64,000 nt of DNA from Chloroflexaceae bacterium (lineage in GTDB: Bacteria; Chloroflexota; Chloroflexia; Chloroflexales; Chloroflexaceae): positions 271,113 to 335,112 of the forward strand of contig JANWYD010000001.1 of the NCBI GenBank assembly GCA_025057155.1, in the 5' to 3' direction. Shown one piece after another: positions 1-8,082 of the stretch (positions within the stretch are counted from its first letter, which is position 1; every line of letters begins with the position of its first letter). The notes beneath the pieces are model-generated. The model saw nothing but the letters and a program-made list of their open reading frames with translations. It had not been told where the DNA came from and did not search any database. The position numbers and the translations under genes are program-made.

Positions 1-237
1 AATGTCGTAGCCGATCACTTCCCCATCCCGCTCAAAGGCAAACGGGCGGAAGCCCACGTCGGTCGCCACCCGCAACGTCTCTCGACGTTGCATTGCTGTC
101 CAGACCGGGTCGAGGGGCGGCGCCCCCCGGGGGCCGCCTGCGGCGCTCCACGCCAGCAGCGCGTACAGCGCCAGCACGCCCAGGGCCATCCCGTCCACCA
201 GCGCATCACGCTGCCATCGAGGCGGGCGACTCATCAT
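1..237 (-). CDS. Extracellular solute-binding protein, family 3-like (partial, 3' end outside window)
   Basis: The reading frame opens at ATG 237 (a second ATG follows at 234) and runs off the left edge after 79 codons. AGGAA lies about 13 nt upstream of the start. The N-terminus has a short charged lead and a hydrophobic segment (residues ~17-31), consistent with an uncleaved or cleaved export signal. After a Pro/Gly-rich linker comes LRVATDVGFRPFAFERDG followed by GYDI. That is the classic opening of the family 3 periplasmic amino-acid-binding fold, in which the first beta strand is followed by the ligand loop. The likely role is ligand capture outside the membrane for an ABC importer or a sensor. 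Partner genes would lie left of the window. Confidence 0.7.
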   Translation of the reverse strand, partial: MMSRPPRWQRDALVDGMALGVLALYALLAWSAAGGPRGAPPLDPVWTAMQRRETLRVATDVGFRPFAFERDGEVIGYDI

Positions 238-272
238 ATTCTCATTATCGTTCCTTGATTCTCACAGATGGC

Positions 273-286
273 TGAAGTATACTTCA
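273..286. promoter_or_regulatory. Perfect 14-bp palindrome upstream of the binding-protein gene
   Basis: TGAAGTATACTTCA is a perfect dyad 36 bp upstream of the start of the solute-binding protein gene at 237. It contains TATACT on both strands, so it could overlap a -10 region or serve as an operator for a dimeric repressor. No regulator gene is visible next to it. The operator assignment is inference from symmetry and position only. Confidence 0.35.
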
Positions 287-460
287 CAGTAACAACCTTG
301 CTTCCGCGTAGTCCGGCACTACGCAGAAGAGGACTGAACTGCTCACCTGATCCCATCACGCGCGTAATCTGCACCGCCGCACCGGAGAAGCCTGTAAAGA
401 CGCTTCTTGAGTAGCAACATTCTCGTCTCTTTGCGGCGCTGCGCGAACAAGGGAACGTGC

Positions 461-1102
461 ATGGAAGAGCCTCGCGAGCAGCAACCCGTTGCAGCCCCGC
501 CCCACCCCGCCTCACTCTACGGTGACGGGCCGCCACCGGGGATGTACGTCGCAAGTCCCGCGCCCTCGGCGCCCGGCGTGGCCGCGCGGGTGGCGCGCTT
601 GCTCTTCCATCGCGCCTTCTGGTACGCTGAACAGCTCTGGCTGGTGGCCCGCCCGAATCTGGGCTGGATCATCCTCACCACCTTCCTCCTGGGCGTGATA
701 GGTTTCCTCAGCCTGTTGCTGATCCTGCCGCGGCTCACCCGTGAGCAGCCGGCGGATATCCGCGTCGCCTGGCTCCAGCCCGCCCCCGCGGTCGTGGATT
801 TCCTGCGCGGCCAGCAGACCTACGACGCCGATCTGATGTGGAACTCCTTCAGCCCCAGTTTCCAGGAGTCGTTGCAGGCGCGCGACTTCACGCGCGATGT
901 CCTGGCCGAACAGATGGAACAGGAACGGCGCAACGGGCAGCGCTACCGCAAGTTTGAGTACATTGGCGGCGTCAGGCTCCCCGATAACCAGGCGATGTAT
1001 TTTTACGTCGTGGAAGTGTCAGTTCCCCGGAGCGCTCGCACGCGCTCGATTTCCTTCGTCTTCACCGTGGACCGAGACGGCAAGATTGTCGCCATCGAGT
1101 AA
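461..1102 (+). CDS. Single-pass membrane protein with NTF2/DUF4864-like C-terminal domain
   Basis: This 213-residue protein starts at ATG 461, where AAGGGA sits about 6 nt upstream. The longer frame back to 407 adds only an unlikely N-terminus. Residues 1-40 are Pro/Ala-rich and probably disordered. One membrane span lies at about 67-91. The soluble C-terminal part (about 105-213) contains a helix-rich stretch then beta strands ending in VFTVDRDGKIVAIE, which resembles the small cone-shaped NTF2/DUF4864 fold. The family assignment is tentative. The gene lies 35 bp before the FtsH-like protease gene on the same strand, so the two are probably co-transcribed and the product could be an adaptor or accessory of that protease. 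Confidence 0.6.
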   Translation: MEEPREQQPVAAPPHPASLYGDGPPPGMYVASPAPSAPGVAARVARLLFHRAFWYAEQLWLVARPNLGWIILTTFLLGVIGFLSLLLILPRLTREQPADIRVAWLQPAPAVVDFLRGQQTYDADLMWNSFSPSFQESLQARDFTRDVLAEQMEQERRNGQRYRKFEYIGGVRLPDNQAMYFYVVEVSVPRSARTRSISFVFTVDRDGKIVAIE

Positions 1103-1137
1103 GCGCGCTGGCGCGTATCTGGAAGTGGAGAACACGC

Positions 1138-3096
1138 ATGGCCATTGAGCCCTACCGCCCCAACGACGCACAATACCGCGATGATTTCGATCGCGAGCTC
1201 GACAAGAAGCTGGATAAGCTCTTCTACCGCTGGCAGTGGAAGCTCTTCCGCTTCGTCCGCACGCTGATCTTCATTGCGATCGGGATCTGGCTGGCGACCA
1301 ACTTGCTGCCCCCGGTGTTCGAGACCATTCTGTCGGGCAACCTTGGCCCGATGATCCTGCAATTCATCCCTGTCGCTATTTACCTGTTCTTCTTCATTGG
1401 CTTTCAGTTCTTTCTCATGTACTACTTTATGGCCCGTACCCGCATCTACTGGGTAAAGCCAGGCGAGACGGGCATCAGTTTCAAGGACTACCGCGGCAAC
1501 CCCGAGGTGCTGGAGGCGGCGCGGCGGGTGGTGACGCTGCTGAAGGGGGCCAAGGAGTTCAAGAAGATGGGCGGCGAGGTGACCCGCGGCATTCTGCTGA
1601 TCGGGCCGCCCGGCACCGGCAAGAGCTACCTGGCGCAGGCCATTTCAACCGAGGCGGGGGTGCCCTTTGGCTATCTCAGCGCCCCATCGTTGCAGTCGGC
1701 CTGGATGGGGATGGGTAACATCAAGGTGATGAACCTGTACCGCAAGGCTCGTCGCTTCGCTCGCGAGTATGGGGCCTGCATTATCTTCATTGATGAAATT
1801 GACGCCATCGGCGGCGCCCGCTCGACCAGCCTGATGGGTACCGGCGCCGCCGGGATGGAGGGCGCCGCCGCTGGCGGTTTGCACAGGGTGGTGATGGGCA
1901 TCGGCGGCATCATGGGCGGCGGCAACGGCATTCTCAATGAACTGCTGCTGCAGATGGACCCGCCGCCCCAGGATAGCTGGTGGGGCAAGCTGTTGCGCAC
2001 CCTGCGGCTCCGCAGCGGCAAGCCCGATATGCCCCCCGTGCTCACGATGGCGGCCACCAACCTGGCCGAGACGCTCGACGCCGCCTTGCTCCGTCCGGGC
2101 CGCTTCGACCGCAAGATCGCCGTTGAACCGCCGGATGCCGATGGGCGCCGCGAGGTGATCGAGTACTACCTCAGCAAGGTCAAGCACGAGCCGATGCCCA
2201 TCGACCGCATGGTTTCCGATACCATCGGCTACACCCCGGTGGCGATCAAGTACTGCATCAACGAAGCTACCATTCACGCCCACTTCGACGGTCGCGCCGC
2301 CATCAACTACTGGGACTTCACCCGCGCCCGCGAGACCCACGAGTGGGGCCTGCGCCAGCCCATCCGCAGCATGTCCTATGAGGAGCGCCGCCGCATCGCC
2401 TACCACGAAGCCGGACATGCCTACGCCATGGTCAAGCTGCTCAAGAAGGAGCGGCTCACCAAAGTTACCATCGTGCGTCACGGCACCGCCCTCGGCTTTG
2501 CCGCATGGAAGCCGGAGGAAGAGATCCACACCCGGACCAAGGACGAGTTGCTTGACCGGATCAAGATCAGCCTGGCCAGCCGCGCTGCCGAGGAACTCTT
2601 CCTGGGCATTCAGATGAGCGGCGTGACCAGCGACCTGCAGAGCGCCACCGGCCTGGCGGCGATGATGGTCGGGGCCTACGGGATGGATGAGAGCTTCTTC
2701 TCCTACCTCACCTTTGGCATGCAGGGCCTGAACGCGCCGGACATTAAGCCGCGCATTGAGGCTATTCTGCAGGAGCAGTACCGCCAGGTGAAGAGCCTGC
2801 TCGAGAACAACCCCGAGGCGGTCATCGCCATTGCCGAGGCGCTTATCCTGCGCAACGAGTTGACCGACATTGACGTGAAGGAGATCCTTGATCGGGTTGA
2901 GGCCGAGCATCCCTTCACGCCGATCAGCGCCCGCAGGGAGCGCGCGGCCTTCGGTTTCGCTGCGGCTGCCCGCGCGCAGAGCAGCGGCGCTCTGGTGCGC
3001 CGGCGCCGCGAGGCGCGACCTGGCGCCCTGCCGGCGCCCGGCACGATTATCCTCGATGCCGAGCAGCGCCGCGACGAGAGTACAGGCGTCATCTGA
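1138..3096 (+). CDS. FtsH-like membrane AAA+ zinc metalloprotease (divergent)
   Basis: The 652-residue product has two N-terminal membrane spans (about 38-58 and 73-98). An AAA+ module follows, with Walker A GPPGTGKS (156-163), Walker B IIFIDEID with D219/E220, and sensor-1 ATN at 306-308. The LLRPGRFDR box that carries the arginine finger is present. The protease domain has the zinc site HEAGH (423-427) and the usual third acidic ligand in TSDLQSAT (D499). FtsH enzymes are membrane-anchored hexamers that unfold and degrade membrane and short-lived soluble proteins. Here about 40 extra residues, Gly/Ala-rich then basic, lie between Walker B and sensor-1. The periplasmic loop between the spans is only about 15 residues, against roughly 70 in typical FtsH. 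This is therefore probably a specialised paralogue, not the housekeeping copy. GGAG lies 8 nt before ATG 1138. Confidence 0.9.
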   Translation: MAIEPYRPNDAQYRDDFDRELDKKLDKLFYRWQWKLFRFVRTLIFIAIGIWLATNLLPPVFETILSGNLGPMILQFIPVAIYLFFFIGFQFFLMYYFMARTRIYWVKPGETGISFKDYRGNPEVLEAARRVVTLLKGAKEFKKMGGEVTRGILLIGPPGTGKSYLAQAISTEAGVPFGYLSAPSLQSAWMGMGNIKVMNLYRKARRFAREYGACIIFIDEIDAIGGARSTSLMGTGAAGMEGAAAGGLHRVVMGIGGIMGGGNGILNELLLQMDPPPQDSWWGKLLRTLRLRSGKPDMPPVLTMAATNLAETLDAALLRPGRFDRKIAVEPPDADGRREVIEYYLSKVKHEPMPIDRMVSDTIGYTPVAIKYCINEATIHAHFDGRAAINYWDFTRARETHEWGLRQPIRSMSYEERRRIAYHEAGHAYAMVKLLKKERLTKVTIVRHGTALGFAAWKPEEEIHTRTKDELLDRIKISLASRAAEELFLGIQMSGVTSDLQSATGLAAMMVGAYGMDESFFSYLTFGMQGLNAPDIKPRIEAILQEQYRQVKSLLENNPEAVIAIAEALILRNELTDIDVKEILDRVEAEHPFTPISARRERAAFGFAAAARAQSSGALVRRRREARPGALPAPGTIILDAEQRRDESTGVI

Positions 3097-3502
3097 TCCC
3101 CGTGCTGCCTGCCGGTTTCTCGGCATTTCCACGCCCGGCTCCTCTCCTTAACACGGGGAGGAACCGGGCGCCATCTCCTGACCGAAGAGGGTTGGGGAGG
3201 AAGTGGGGGTATAGCGAAAAACGTTGTTTACAAACTACTAAGGCCTGATCACTACAGAGAGCGCAGAGAGTTGCAGACGTCCATCCTCTGCGCTTCTCTG
3301 TGTCCTCTGCGGCAAGTCCGAACACGTTCCAGGCTGCCCCCCTCGGAACCGCGCCCTGCTTTTCGTTTCTGGCAATACCGGTATTGTAAGATAGCACTAC
3401 TGCTTTTGGAAGGGATTGCCCTTACGCGACCCGGAGGGTCACTCGAGAGCGTATCCCTCTGACTGCGCGTGTTCATACCAGCCTCAAACGGGAGTCTCCC
3501 AC
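3097..3502. other. Gene-free stretch with degenerate dispersed repeats
   Basis: No credible gene is seen. At 3150-3238 lies a GGGGAGG-rich segment that ends in GTTTACAAACTACTA, resembling the right end of the MITE-like elements at 11315 and 45808. At 3255-3315 is a run rich in GCAGAG/CTCTGCG words. Similar words recur at 41755-41830 and 50019-50035, so this is probably another dispersed intergenic repeat. Confidence 0.45.
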
Positions 3503-4465
3503 GTGGTCACGGAACTGGAAGCTGAAGTTGCGCGCCTGCGGCGCATGCTGGAACGGCGCGACGCGATCATCACCGCGCTCGCCGAGGTGGCGCGATTGTT
3601 GTCGGTTCATCTTGATCCCCGAACGCAGATGTCGCAGATGCTCGCCGTGCTGGGAGAGGCGGTCCAGGTCAGCCGGGCCTATATCTTCGTGGACCTCACG
3701 CCGGATGACGATCACGCCGTGATAAGCCAGGTGGCGGAGTGGGTGGCGCCGGGAATTACGCCGCAGATTGACAATCCCGAGTTGCAGAACCTGCCTTTCA
3801 CCGAGGCGGGCTTTGGGCGCTGGGAGCGCCTGCTGAAGCAGAACGGGGTCGTCTACGGCAGGGTGGCTGATTTTCCGGCTTCCGAGCAGAAGTTGCTGGA
3901 GGTGCAGGACATCCTTGCACTGGTCGCAGCGCCAATTTTCGTTGGGCAGCGCTGGTGGGGATTTGTGGGCTTTGACCACTGCACCGTGGCCCATAGCTGG
4001 GAGGCGGTCGAGGTAGAGGCCTTGCGCAGCGCGGCGGTGATGTTTGGCGCCGCGCTCTACCGCCGCGAGACGGAGGATCGCATGCTGGCGGCCCAGCGCG
4101 AGGCCCTGCGCGAATTGTCCACGCCACTCATACCAATCACCGATGACGTGGTGATTATGCCGCTGATCGGAGTGATTGACAGCAGCCGGGCGCACATGGT
4201 GATGGAGACCCTCCTCGATGGGGTGACGCGGCAGCAGGCCCGTCTGGTTATCCTGGACATCACCGGCGTTCCGGTGGTGGACAGTCAGGTGGCGCAGGCG
4301 TTGATCCAGGCGGCGCAGGCGGTGAAGCTGCTGGGCGCGCGGGTGATGCTCACCGGCATCCAGCCTCAGATCGCCCAGACGCTGGTGCATCTCGGCGTGG
4401 ATCTGAGCGGCATCCAGACCCAGAGCAGTTTGCAGGCGGGCATCGCAGTGGCGTTGCAGGGGTAG
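3503..4465 (+). CDS. GAF-STAS regulator, RsbR-like anti-anti-sigma/stressosome component
   Basis: The start chosen is GTG 3503, with GGGAG about 10 nt upstream. The open frame reaches back to 3416 but the extra residues look non-coding. The product is 320 residues. It has a short N-terminal coiled coil (about 1-25), a GAF-type sensor domain (about 30-195), and a C-terminal STAS domain (about 205-320) with LSTPLIPI and LDITGVPVVDSQVA. The latter are the conserved RsbR/RsbS strands that carry phosphorylatable Ser/Thr residues. Such proteins pass a signal detected by the N-terminal domain to a switch kinase and then to a PP2C phosphatase or sigma pathway. No RsbT/RsbU homologue is visible nearby, so the partners are unknown. 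Confidence 0.8.
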   Translation: MVTELEAEVARLRRMLERRDAIITALAEVARLLSVHLDPRTQMSQMLAVLGEAVQVSRAYIFVDLTPDDDHAVISQVAEWVAPGITPQIDNPELQNLPFTEAGFGRWERLLKQNGVVYGRVADFPASEQKLLEVQDILALVAAPIFVGQRWWGFVGFDHCTVAHSWEAVEVEALRSAAVMFGAALYRRETEDRMLAAQREALRELSTPLIPITDDVVIMPLIGVIDSSRAHMVMETLLDGVTRQQARLVILDITGVPVVDSQVAQALIQAAQAVKLLGARVMLTGIQPQIAQTLVHLGVDLSGIQTQSSLQAGIAVALQG

Positions 4466-4551
4466 AACTGCCCGGGCGGAGTGGCGCAGCGCCCCCGGTT
4501 CTGCGGGCGCAGTCTGAAGGGTTGCGCTTGCGGTCGCTGCATGGGGCGGCG

Positions 4552-5604
4552 TTACCACAGACGTCCCTGGATCGTCTCATCGGGGTCGGGAGGGGGCTGG
4601 CGCTCGACGTAGGGTGTGCCGAGGTGGGCGTAGGCCCGGCGCGTGGCGATGCGCCCGCGGGGGGTGCGTTGCAGGAAGCCCAGTTGCAGCAGGAACGGCT
4701 CGTAGACATCCTCGATGGCGTCCACTTCTTCCGCCAGGGCCGCCGCGAGGGTAGCAACCCCTACCGGGCCGCCGTTGAACAGGTCAATGATTGCCCGCAG
4801 CAGGCGGCGGTCGTTCTCATCGAGGCCAAGCTCATCCACTTCGAGCTGGCTCAGGGCGGCGCGGGCCACGGGCAGATCAATCGTCCCTTCGGCCACGACC
4901 TGGGCATAGTCGCGCACGCGCCGCAGCAGGCGGTTGGCGATCCGTGGCGTGCCACGGGCGCGCCGCCCCAGTTCGTAGGCGGCCTCGGGGCTGATCGCCA
5001 CTCCAAGGATGCGCGCCGAGCGCATCACGATGTCGCGCATGGCTTCGTCGGAGTAGAACTCCAGGCGGTGCGGGGCCACAAAGCGGTCGCGGAGGGGCGA
5101 GGTGAGCAGGGCCAGGCGGGTCGTCGCGCCGATGACGGTGAAGCGGGGCAGTTTCAAGCGCAGATTGCGCGCGCCGGGGCCCTTGCCGACGATGAGGTCG
5201 AGGGCAAAATCCTCCATTGCCGGGTAGAGCACTTCTTCCACAGCGCGGTTGAGGCGATGGACTTCATCAATAAATAGGATGTCGTTCTTCTGGAGGTTGG
5301 TAAGAATGGCGGCCAGATCGCCAGCGCGTTCGATGGCCGGGCCGCTGGTGACCTTGATGGCCACGCCCATCTCGTTGGCGATCACATTGGCCAGCGAGGT
5401 CTTCCCCAGGCCGGGGGGGCCGTAGAAGAGCGTATGGTCGAGAGGTTCGGCGCGGGCCTTTGCCGCAGCGATGGCAATACGCAGTTGGTCCACCACCTTC
5501 TCCTGGCCGATGAATTCAGCCAGGGTGCGCGGGCGCAGGCTCTTCTCGGCCTGAGGGTCGTCACCCGCGCGTTTGGGGCTGAGCAGGCGCTCGGTCTCGT
5601 CCAT
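4552..5604 (-). CDS. ruvB: Holliday junction branch-migration helicase RuvB
   Basis: The 350-residue length is normal for RuvB. It has the N-terminal [12 protein letters not shown] motif, Walker A GPPGLGKT (62-69), Walker [10 protein letters not shown], the sensor region GATTR and the C-terminal winged helix that grips DNA (about residues 260-340, with [10 protein letters not shown]). RuvB hexamers pump DNA through the RuvA-bound four-way junction during recombinational repair. ruvA and ruvC are not adjacent. GAGGA lies 6 nt before ATG 5604, and an extended -10 promoter lies just upstream. Confidence 0.97.
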   Translation of the reverse strand: MDETERLLSPKRAGDDPQAEKSLRPRTLAEFIGQEKVVDQLRIAIAAAKARAEPLDHTLFYGPPGLGKTSLANVIANEMGVAIKVTSGPAIERAGDLAAILTNLQKNDILFIDEVHRLNRAVEEVLYPAMEDFALDLIVGKGPGARNLRLKLPRFTVIGATTRLALLTSPLRDRFVAPHRLEFYSDEAMRDIVMRSARILGVAISPEAAYELGRRARGTPRIANRLLRRVRDYAQVVAEGTIDLPVARAALSQLEVDELGLDENDRRLLRAIIDLFNGGPVGVATLAAALAEEVDAIEDVYEPFLLQLGFLQRTPRGRIATRRAYAHLGTPYVERQPPPDPDETIQGRLW

Positions 5605-5633
5605 GTATTCCTCGCACAGACGTTTCGCCGTGC

Positions 5634-5642
5634 ATTATAACA
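5634..5642 (-). promoter_or_regulatory. Extended -10 promoter for ruvB
   Basis: On the minus strand the sequence reads TGTTATAAT, a perfect extended -10 element. It would place the transcript start about 20 nt before the ruvB start codon. No good -35 hexamer is seen at 16-18 bp, which is tolerated when the TGn extension is present. Confidence 0.6.
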
Positions 5643-5696
5643 CGGCAAGAGCGGGGCGGCCCGTCTCGCCGTGCTCGACCGGGGCTTGAGGGAACC

Positions 5697-5769
5697 AAAA
5701 AATCCGGCAGGCGCGGCGCCTACAGTGAGCGACGGGGTCGCCGTCTCACGATGCCGCACCTGCCGGGTT
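5697..5769 (-). terminator. Intrinsic terminator after the CBS-domain gene
   Basis: On the minus strand, 33 nt after the stop codon of the CBS gene, the arms AACCCGGCAGG and CCTGCCGGATT pair. Further internal pairing (GTGAG / CTCAC and GCGAC / GTCGC) makes a long rod. The stem is followed immediately by TTTTTT (5702-5697). This is the clearest Rho-independent terminator of a convergent or tandem end in the window. Confidence 0.75.
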
Positions 5770-5801
5770 GTATTTTCCCGTAGCGATCCCCTCCTGTGGC
5801 G

Positions 5802-6206
5802 TCAGCGTTGCTCAACCGTTCGTCCTGCTGAAACGATCTCGGCGAGGGCGCGGAACATATCGCTCTCGGTGATAATGCCGACAATCAGCCCCTCATCATC
5901 AACCACTGGCAGACTGCCGATGCTATGATTGGCCATGAGCAACGCCGCTTCCTCGATCGGCGTATCTGGCTTTACCCGGAAAACATCACGCGACATCACC
6001 TCAGAGACCTCCATCCCCGCGTGGAGGTAACGTGAGGCTGCCAGCAGGAGATCACGCTCGGCGAGGATGCCTACCAGCCGGCCATTCGCATCGGTGACGG
6101 GAAGATGGCGGAGTCGGTGGTACTGCATGATGCCGAGCGCAGACAAGGCGCTCGACTCTGGTTCAATGGTTACCGGGTGGGCACTCATCCGATCGCGGAC
6201 CAGCAT
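5802..6206 (-). CDS. CBS-domain pair protein
   Basis: The 134-residue protein consists of two CBS motifs (about 8-60 and 72-126) and little else. Each has the pattern of a hydrophobic strand, then a G(I/L)L-type turn, then an (E/D)xDL helix start: GRLVGILAERDLL and GLIVGIITESDMF. CBS pairs bind adenine nucleotides and act as energy or ligand sensors, often for partner enzymes or channels. No partner domain is fused here. A strong AAAGGAG lies 7 nt before ATG 6206. Confidence 0.9.
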   Translation of the reverse strand: MLVRDRMSAHPVTIEPESSALSALGIMQYHRLRHLPVTDANGRLVGILAERDLLLAASRYLHAGMEVSEVMSRDVFRVKPDTPIEEAALLMANHSIGSLPVVDDEGLIVGIITESDMFRALAEIVSAGRTVEQR

Positions 6207-6551
6207 GGTCTCGCTCCTTTCTGGCGGAGCACACCGCCCGGCACAAAGGCGGCAATGCGTCCTGCCCTGCCTGTATCTCGCTCATCCATTTCTGTGCTCT
6301 TTTTCCATCCTACAGCCCGCCGGAGGTTTCAGGGAGAAGAAACGTTAAGCCTCTGTGGATATCTCTTACCGTTTGACTGCCCCGCGCGGCGCACCATCGT
6401 GGGGGCGATGCTGCCTGGTTGTCGGGAAGGAGGTAAGATCCTCACAAAGAACGATAGCCGCTGCGGGGGGGTGGAGTATGATTGACTCGCTTGCGTTCCG
6501 AGATCCCACACCTCACCCCTGTGAGGTCCGGGTTGCCCGTGGAGGTGTCGA
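6207..6551. other. Gene-free stretch between divergent genes
   Basis: This is the divergent intergenic region between the CBS gene and the efflux adaptor gene. Short open frames here have no recognisable family and no ribosome site. A single near-DnaA-box word (TGTGGATAT, 6354-6362) is the only motif noticed. Promoters for both flanking genes must lie here, but none is convincing by eye. Confidence 0.4.
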
Positions 6552-8036
6552 ATGATGCAGCCCGTCATTCGGTTGGGAGGCCTGGCAGGCATCGCGCTGT
6601 TGTTGTTGGGCGGATGTGCTGTGCCAGGGTCGTTCGCGCCGACCCCCACCCCCGTGCCCGAGGTTGAGAACGTGGCGCCGCGAGTGGTGGCCGATGGGCG
6701 GATCGTGCCGATACGTAGCGCTGAACTGCGCTTTCTGACCGCTGGCGTGGTCGAGGCGATCCTGGTAGAGGAAGGCCAGAGGGTGGCCGCTGGCGCGCCA
6801 CTGGCGCGGCTCGACGGCGCGGAGCTTGCCGTAGCGGTGGAACAGGCGCGCGCGGCGCTCGATGAGGCCCGTGCCCAGTACGACCTGCTGCGGGAGCCGG
6901 CTGACCCGGAGGCGGTTGCCGCCGCCGAGGCGCAGCTTGCCCAGGCCGAGGCCCTTGCCCGGCAGGCGCGCGGGCGGGTGACGTCCGCCGATATACGGGC
7001 TGCGCGCGACGAGCTGGCACAGGCGCGCGCCCTGCTGGCGCGGCTGCTCGCCGGGGCGCGGAGCACCGAGGCCGAGCAGGCCCGCGCTGCTCTGGCGCAG
7101 GCGGAGGCCAACCTGGAGGCTCAGCGGGCCACCCTGTCGGCAGCCAAACTCGCCGCCGAGACGCGCCTGAGCCAAGCCGCCAATGCCCTGCGTGACGCCC
7201 AGGACGCCTATTCGCGCATCTACTGGGAGAACGTTGAGCTGGAAAAACTGCGGAGTGAGTTGCCCCAGGCGCGCCGCGACGCCGAGGCCGCGGCGCGCCG
7301 CGCCGTCGAGAACGGGCAGGCCGCGCTGGCGCAGGCGCAGGTGGATCTGGAGCGCGCCCGTGAGGCCGAGCGCAGCGGCATCGCCGCCGCCGAGGCCCAG
7401 GTGCGCGAGGCCGCCGCGCGCCTGGAGCAGGTGCTGGCGGGAGCGGATGCCGACCAGATCGCGGCCGCCCGCGCCCGTGTCAGCGCTGCTGAGGCGGCCC
7501 TGGCGCGCCTCACTGGTGAGGCGCGCGCTGGCGAAGTGGCAGCGGCCGAAGCTGCTGTGGCCCAGGCCCGTGCGGCTCTGGAACAACTCACTACCCCGCC
7601 GCGCACGCCTGAACTGGCCGCCGCCGAGGCCCGCGTCCGCGCCGCTCAGGCCGCGCTACGCCAGGCCGAATTGACCCTCGAACGCGCGACCCTCGCCGCG
7701 CCCTTCGCCGGCACGGTGGTGCAGATCAACTTGAAAGTCGGCGAACAACCCTCGCCGAACGAGCCAGCCGTCGTTCTGGCCGATTTCAGCGCCTGGCGCG
7801 TTGAGACCAGCGATCTGACGGAGCTTGATGTGGTGAATGTGCGGGTCGGCGATCGGGTGACGCTTACGTTCGACGCTCTGCCCGATCTCACCCTGTCCGG
7901 TACGGTAACGAAGATGCAGGCCCTGGGCAAGACCTACCAGGGCGACGTGATCTACACCGTCACCGTTGAGCCGCAGCAGTGGGACGAGCGCCTGCGCTGG
8001 AACATGACCGCCACGGTGACCATTGAGGGTGAGTGA
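6552..8036 (+). CDS. Efflux adaptor lipoprotein, HlyD/MacA (membrane fusion) family
   Basis: The 494-residue product starts at ATG 6552 with GGAGGTG 4-6 nt upstream. A hydrophobic signal ends in a lipobox, LLLGGC, so the mature protein is probably lipid-anchored at Cys22. A biotinyl-lipoyl-like half (about 55-95, VEAILVEEGQRVAAGAPLARLDG) is followed by a very long Ala/Glu/Arg coiled coil (about 95-375). The second lipoyl half comes next (about 375-415, AAPFAGTVVQINLKVGE), then a beta-barrel region. The coiled coil, more than 250 residues, is longer than in MacA. It precedes a MacB-like permease and its ATPase on the same strand, so the three probably form one export machine. Confidence 0.9.
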   Translation: MMQPVIRLGGLAGIALLLLGGCAVPGSFAPTPTPVPEVENVAPRVVADGRIVPIRSAELRFLTAGVVEAILVEEGQRVAAGAPLARLDGAELAVAVEQARAALDEARAQYDLLREPADPEAVAAAEAQLAQAEALARQARGRVTSADIRAARDELAQARALLARLLAGARSTEAEQARAALAQAEANLEAQRATLSAAKLAAETRLSQAANALRDAQDAYSRIYWENVELEKLRSELPQARRDAEAAARRAVENGQAALAQAQVDLERAREAERSGIAAAEAQVREAAARLEQVLAGADADQIAAARARVSAAEAALARLTGEARAGEVAAAEAAVAQARAALEQLTTPPRTPELAAAEARVRAAQAALRQAELTLERATLAAPFAGTVVQINLKVGEQPSPNEPAVVLADFSAWRVETSDLTELDVVNVRVGDRVTLTFDALPDLTLSGTVTKMQALGKTYQGDVIYTVTVEPQQWDERLRWNMTATVTIEGE

Positions 8037-8082
8037 TCGGCCGCCGGGCGCGCCCGGTTGCCAGCGATCGGCGGAGCCGCTT

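Noticed and set aside
1645-3132. 495-codon minus-strand frame opposite the FtsH-like gene
   Set aside because: The sense strand carries all AAA and zinc motifs; the antisense translation has no domain signature.
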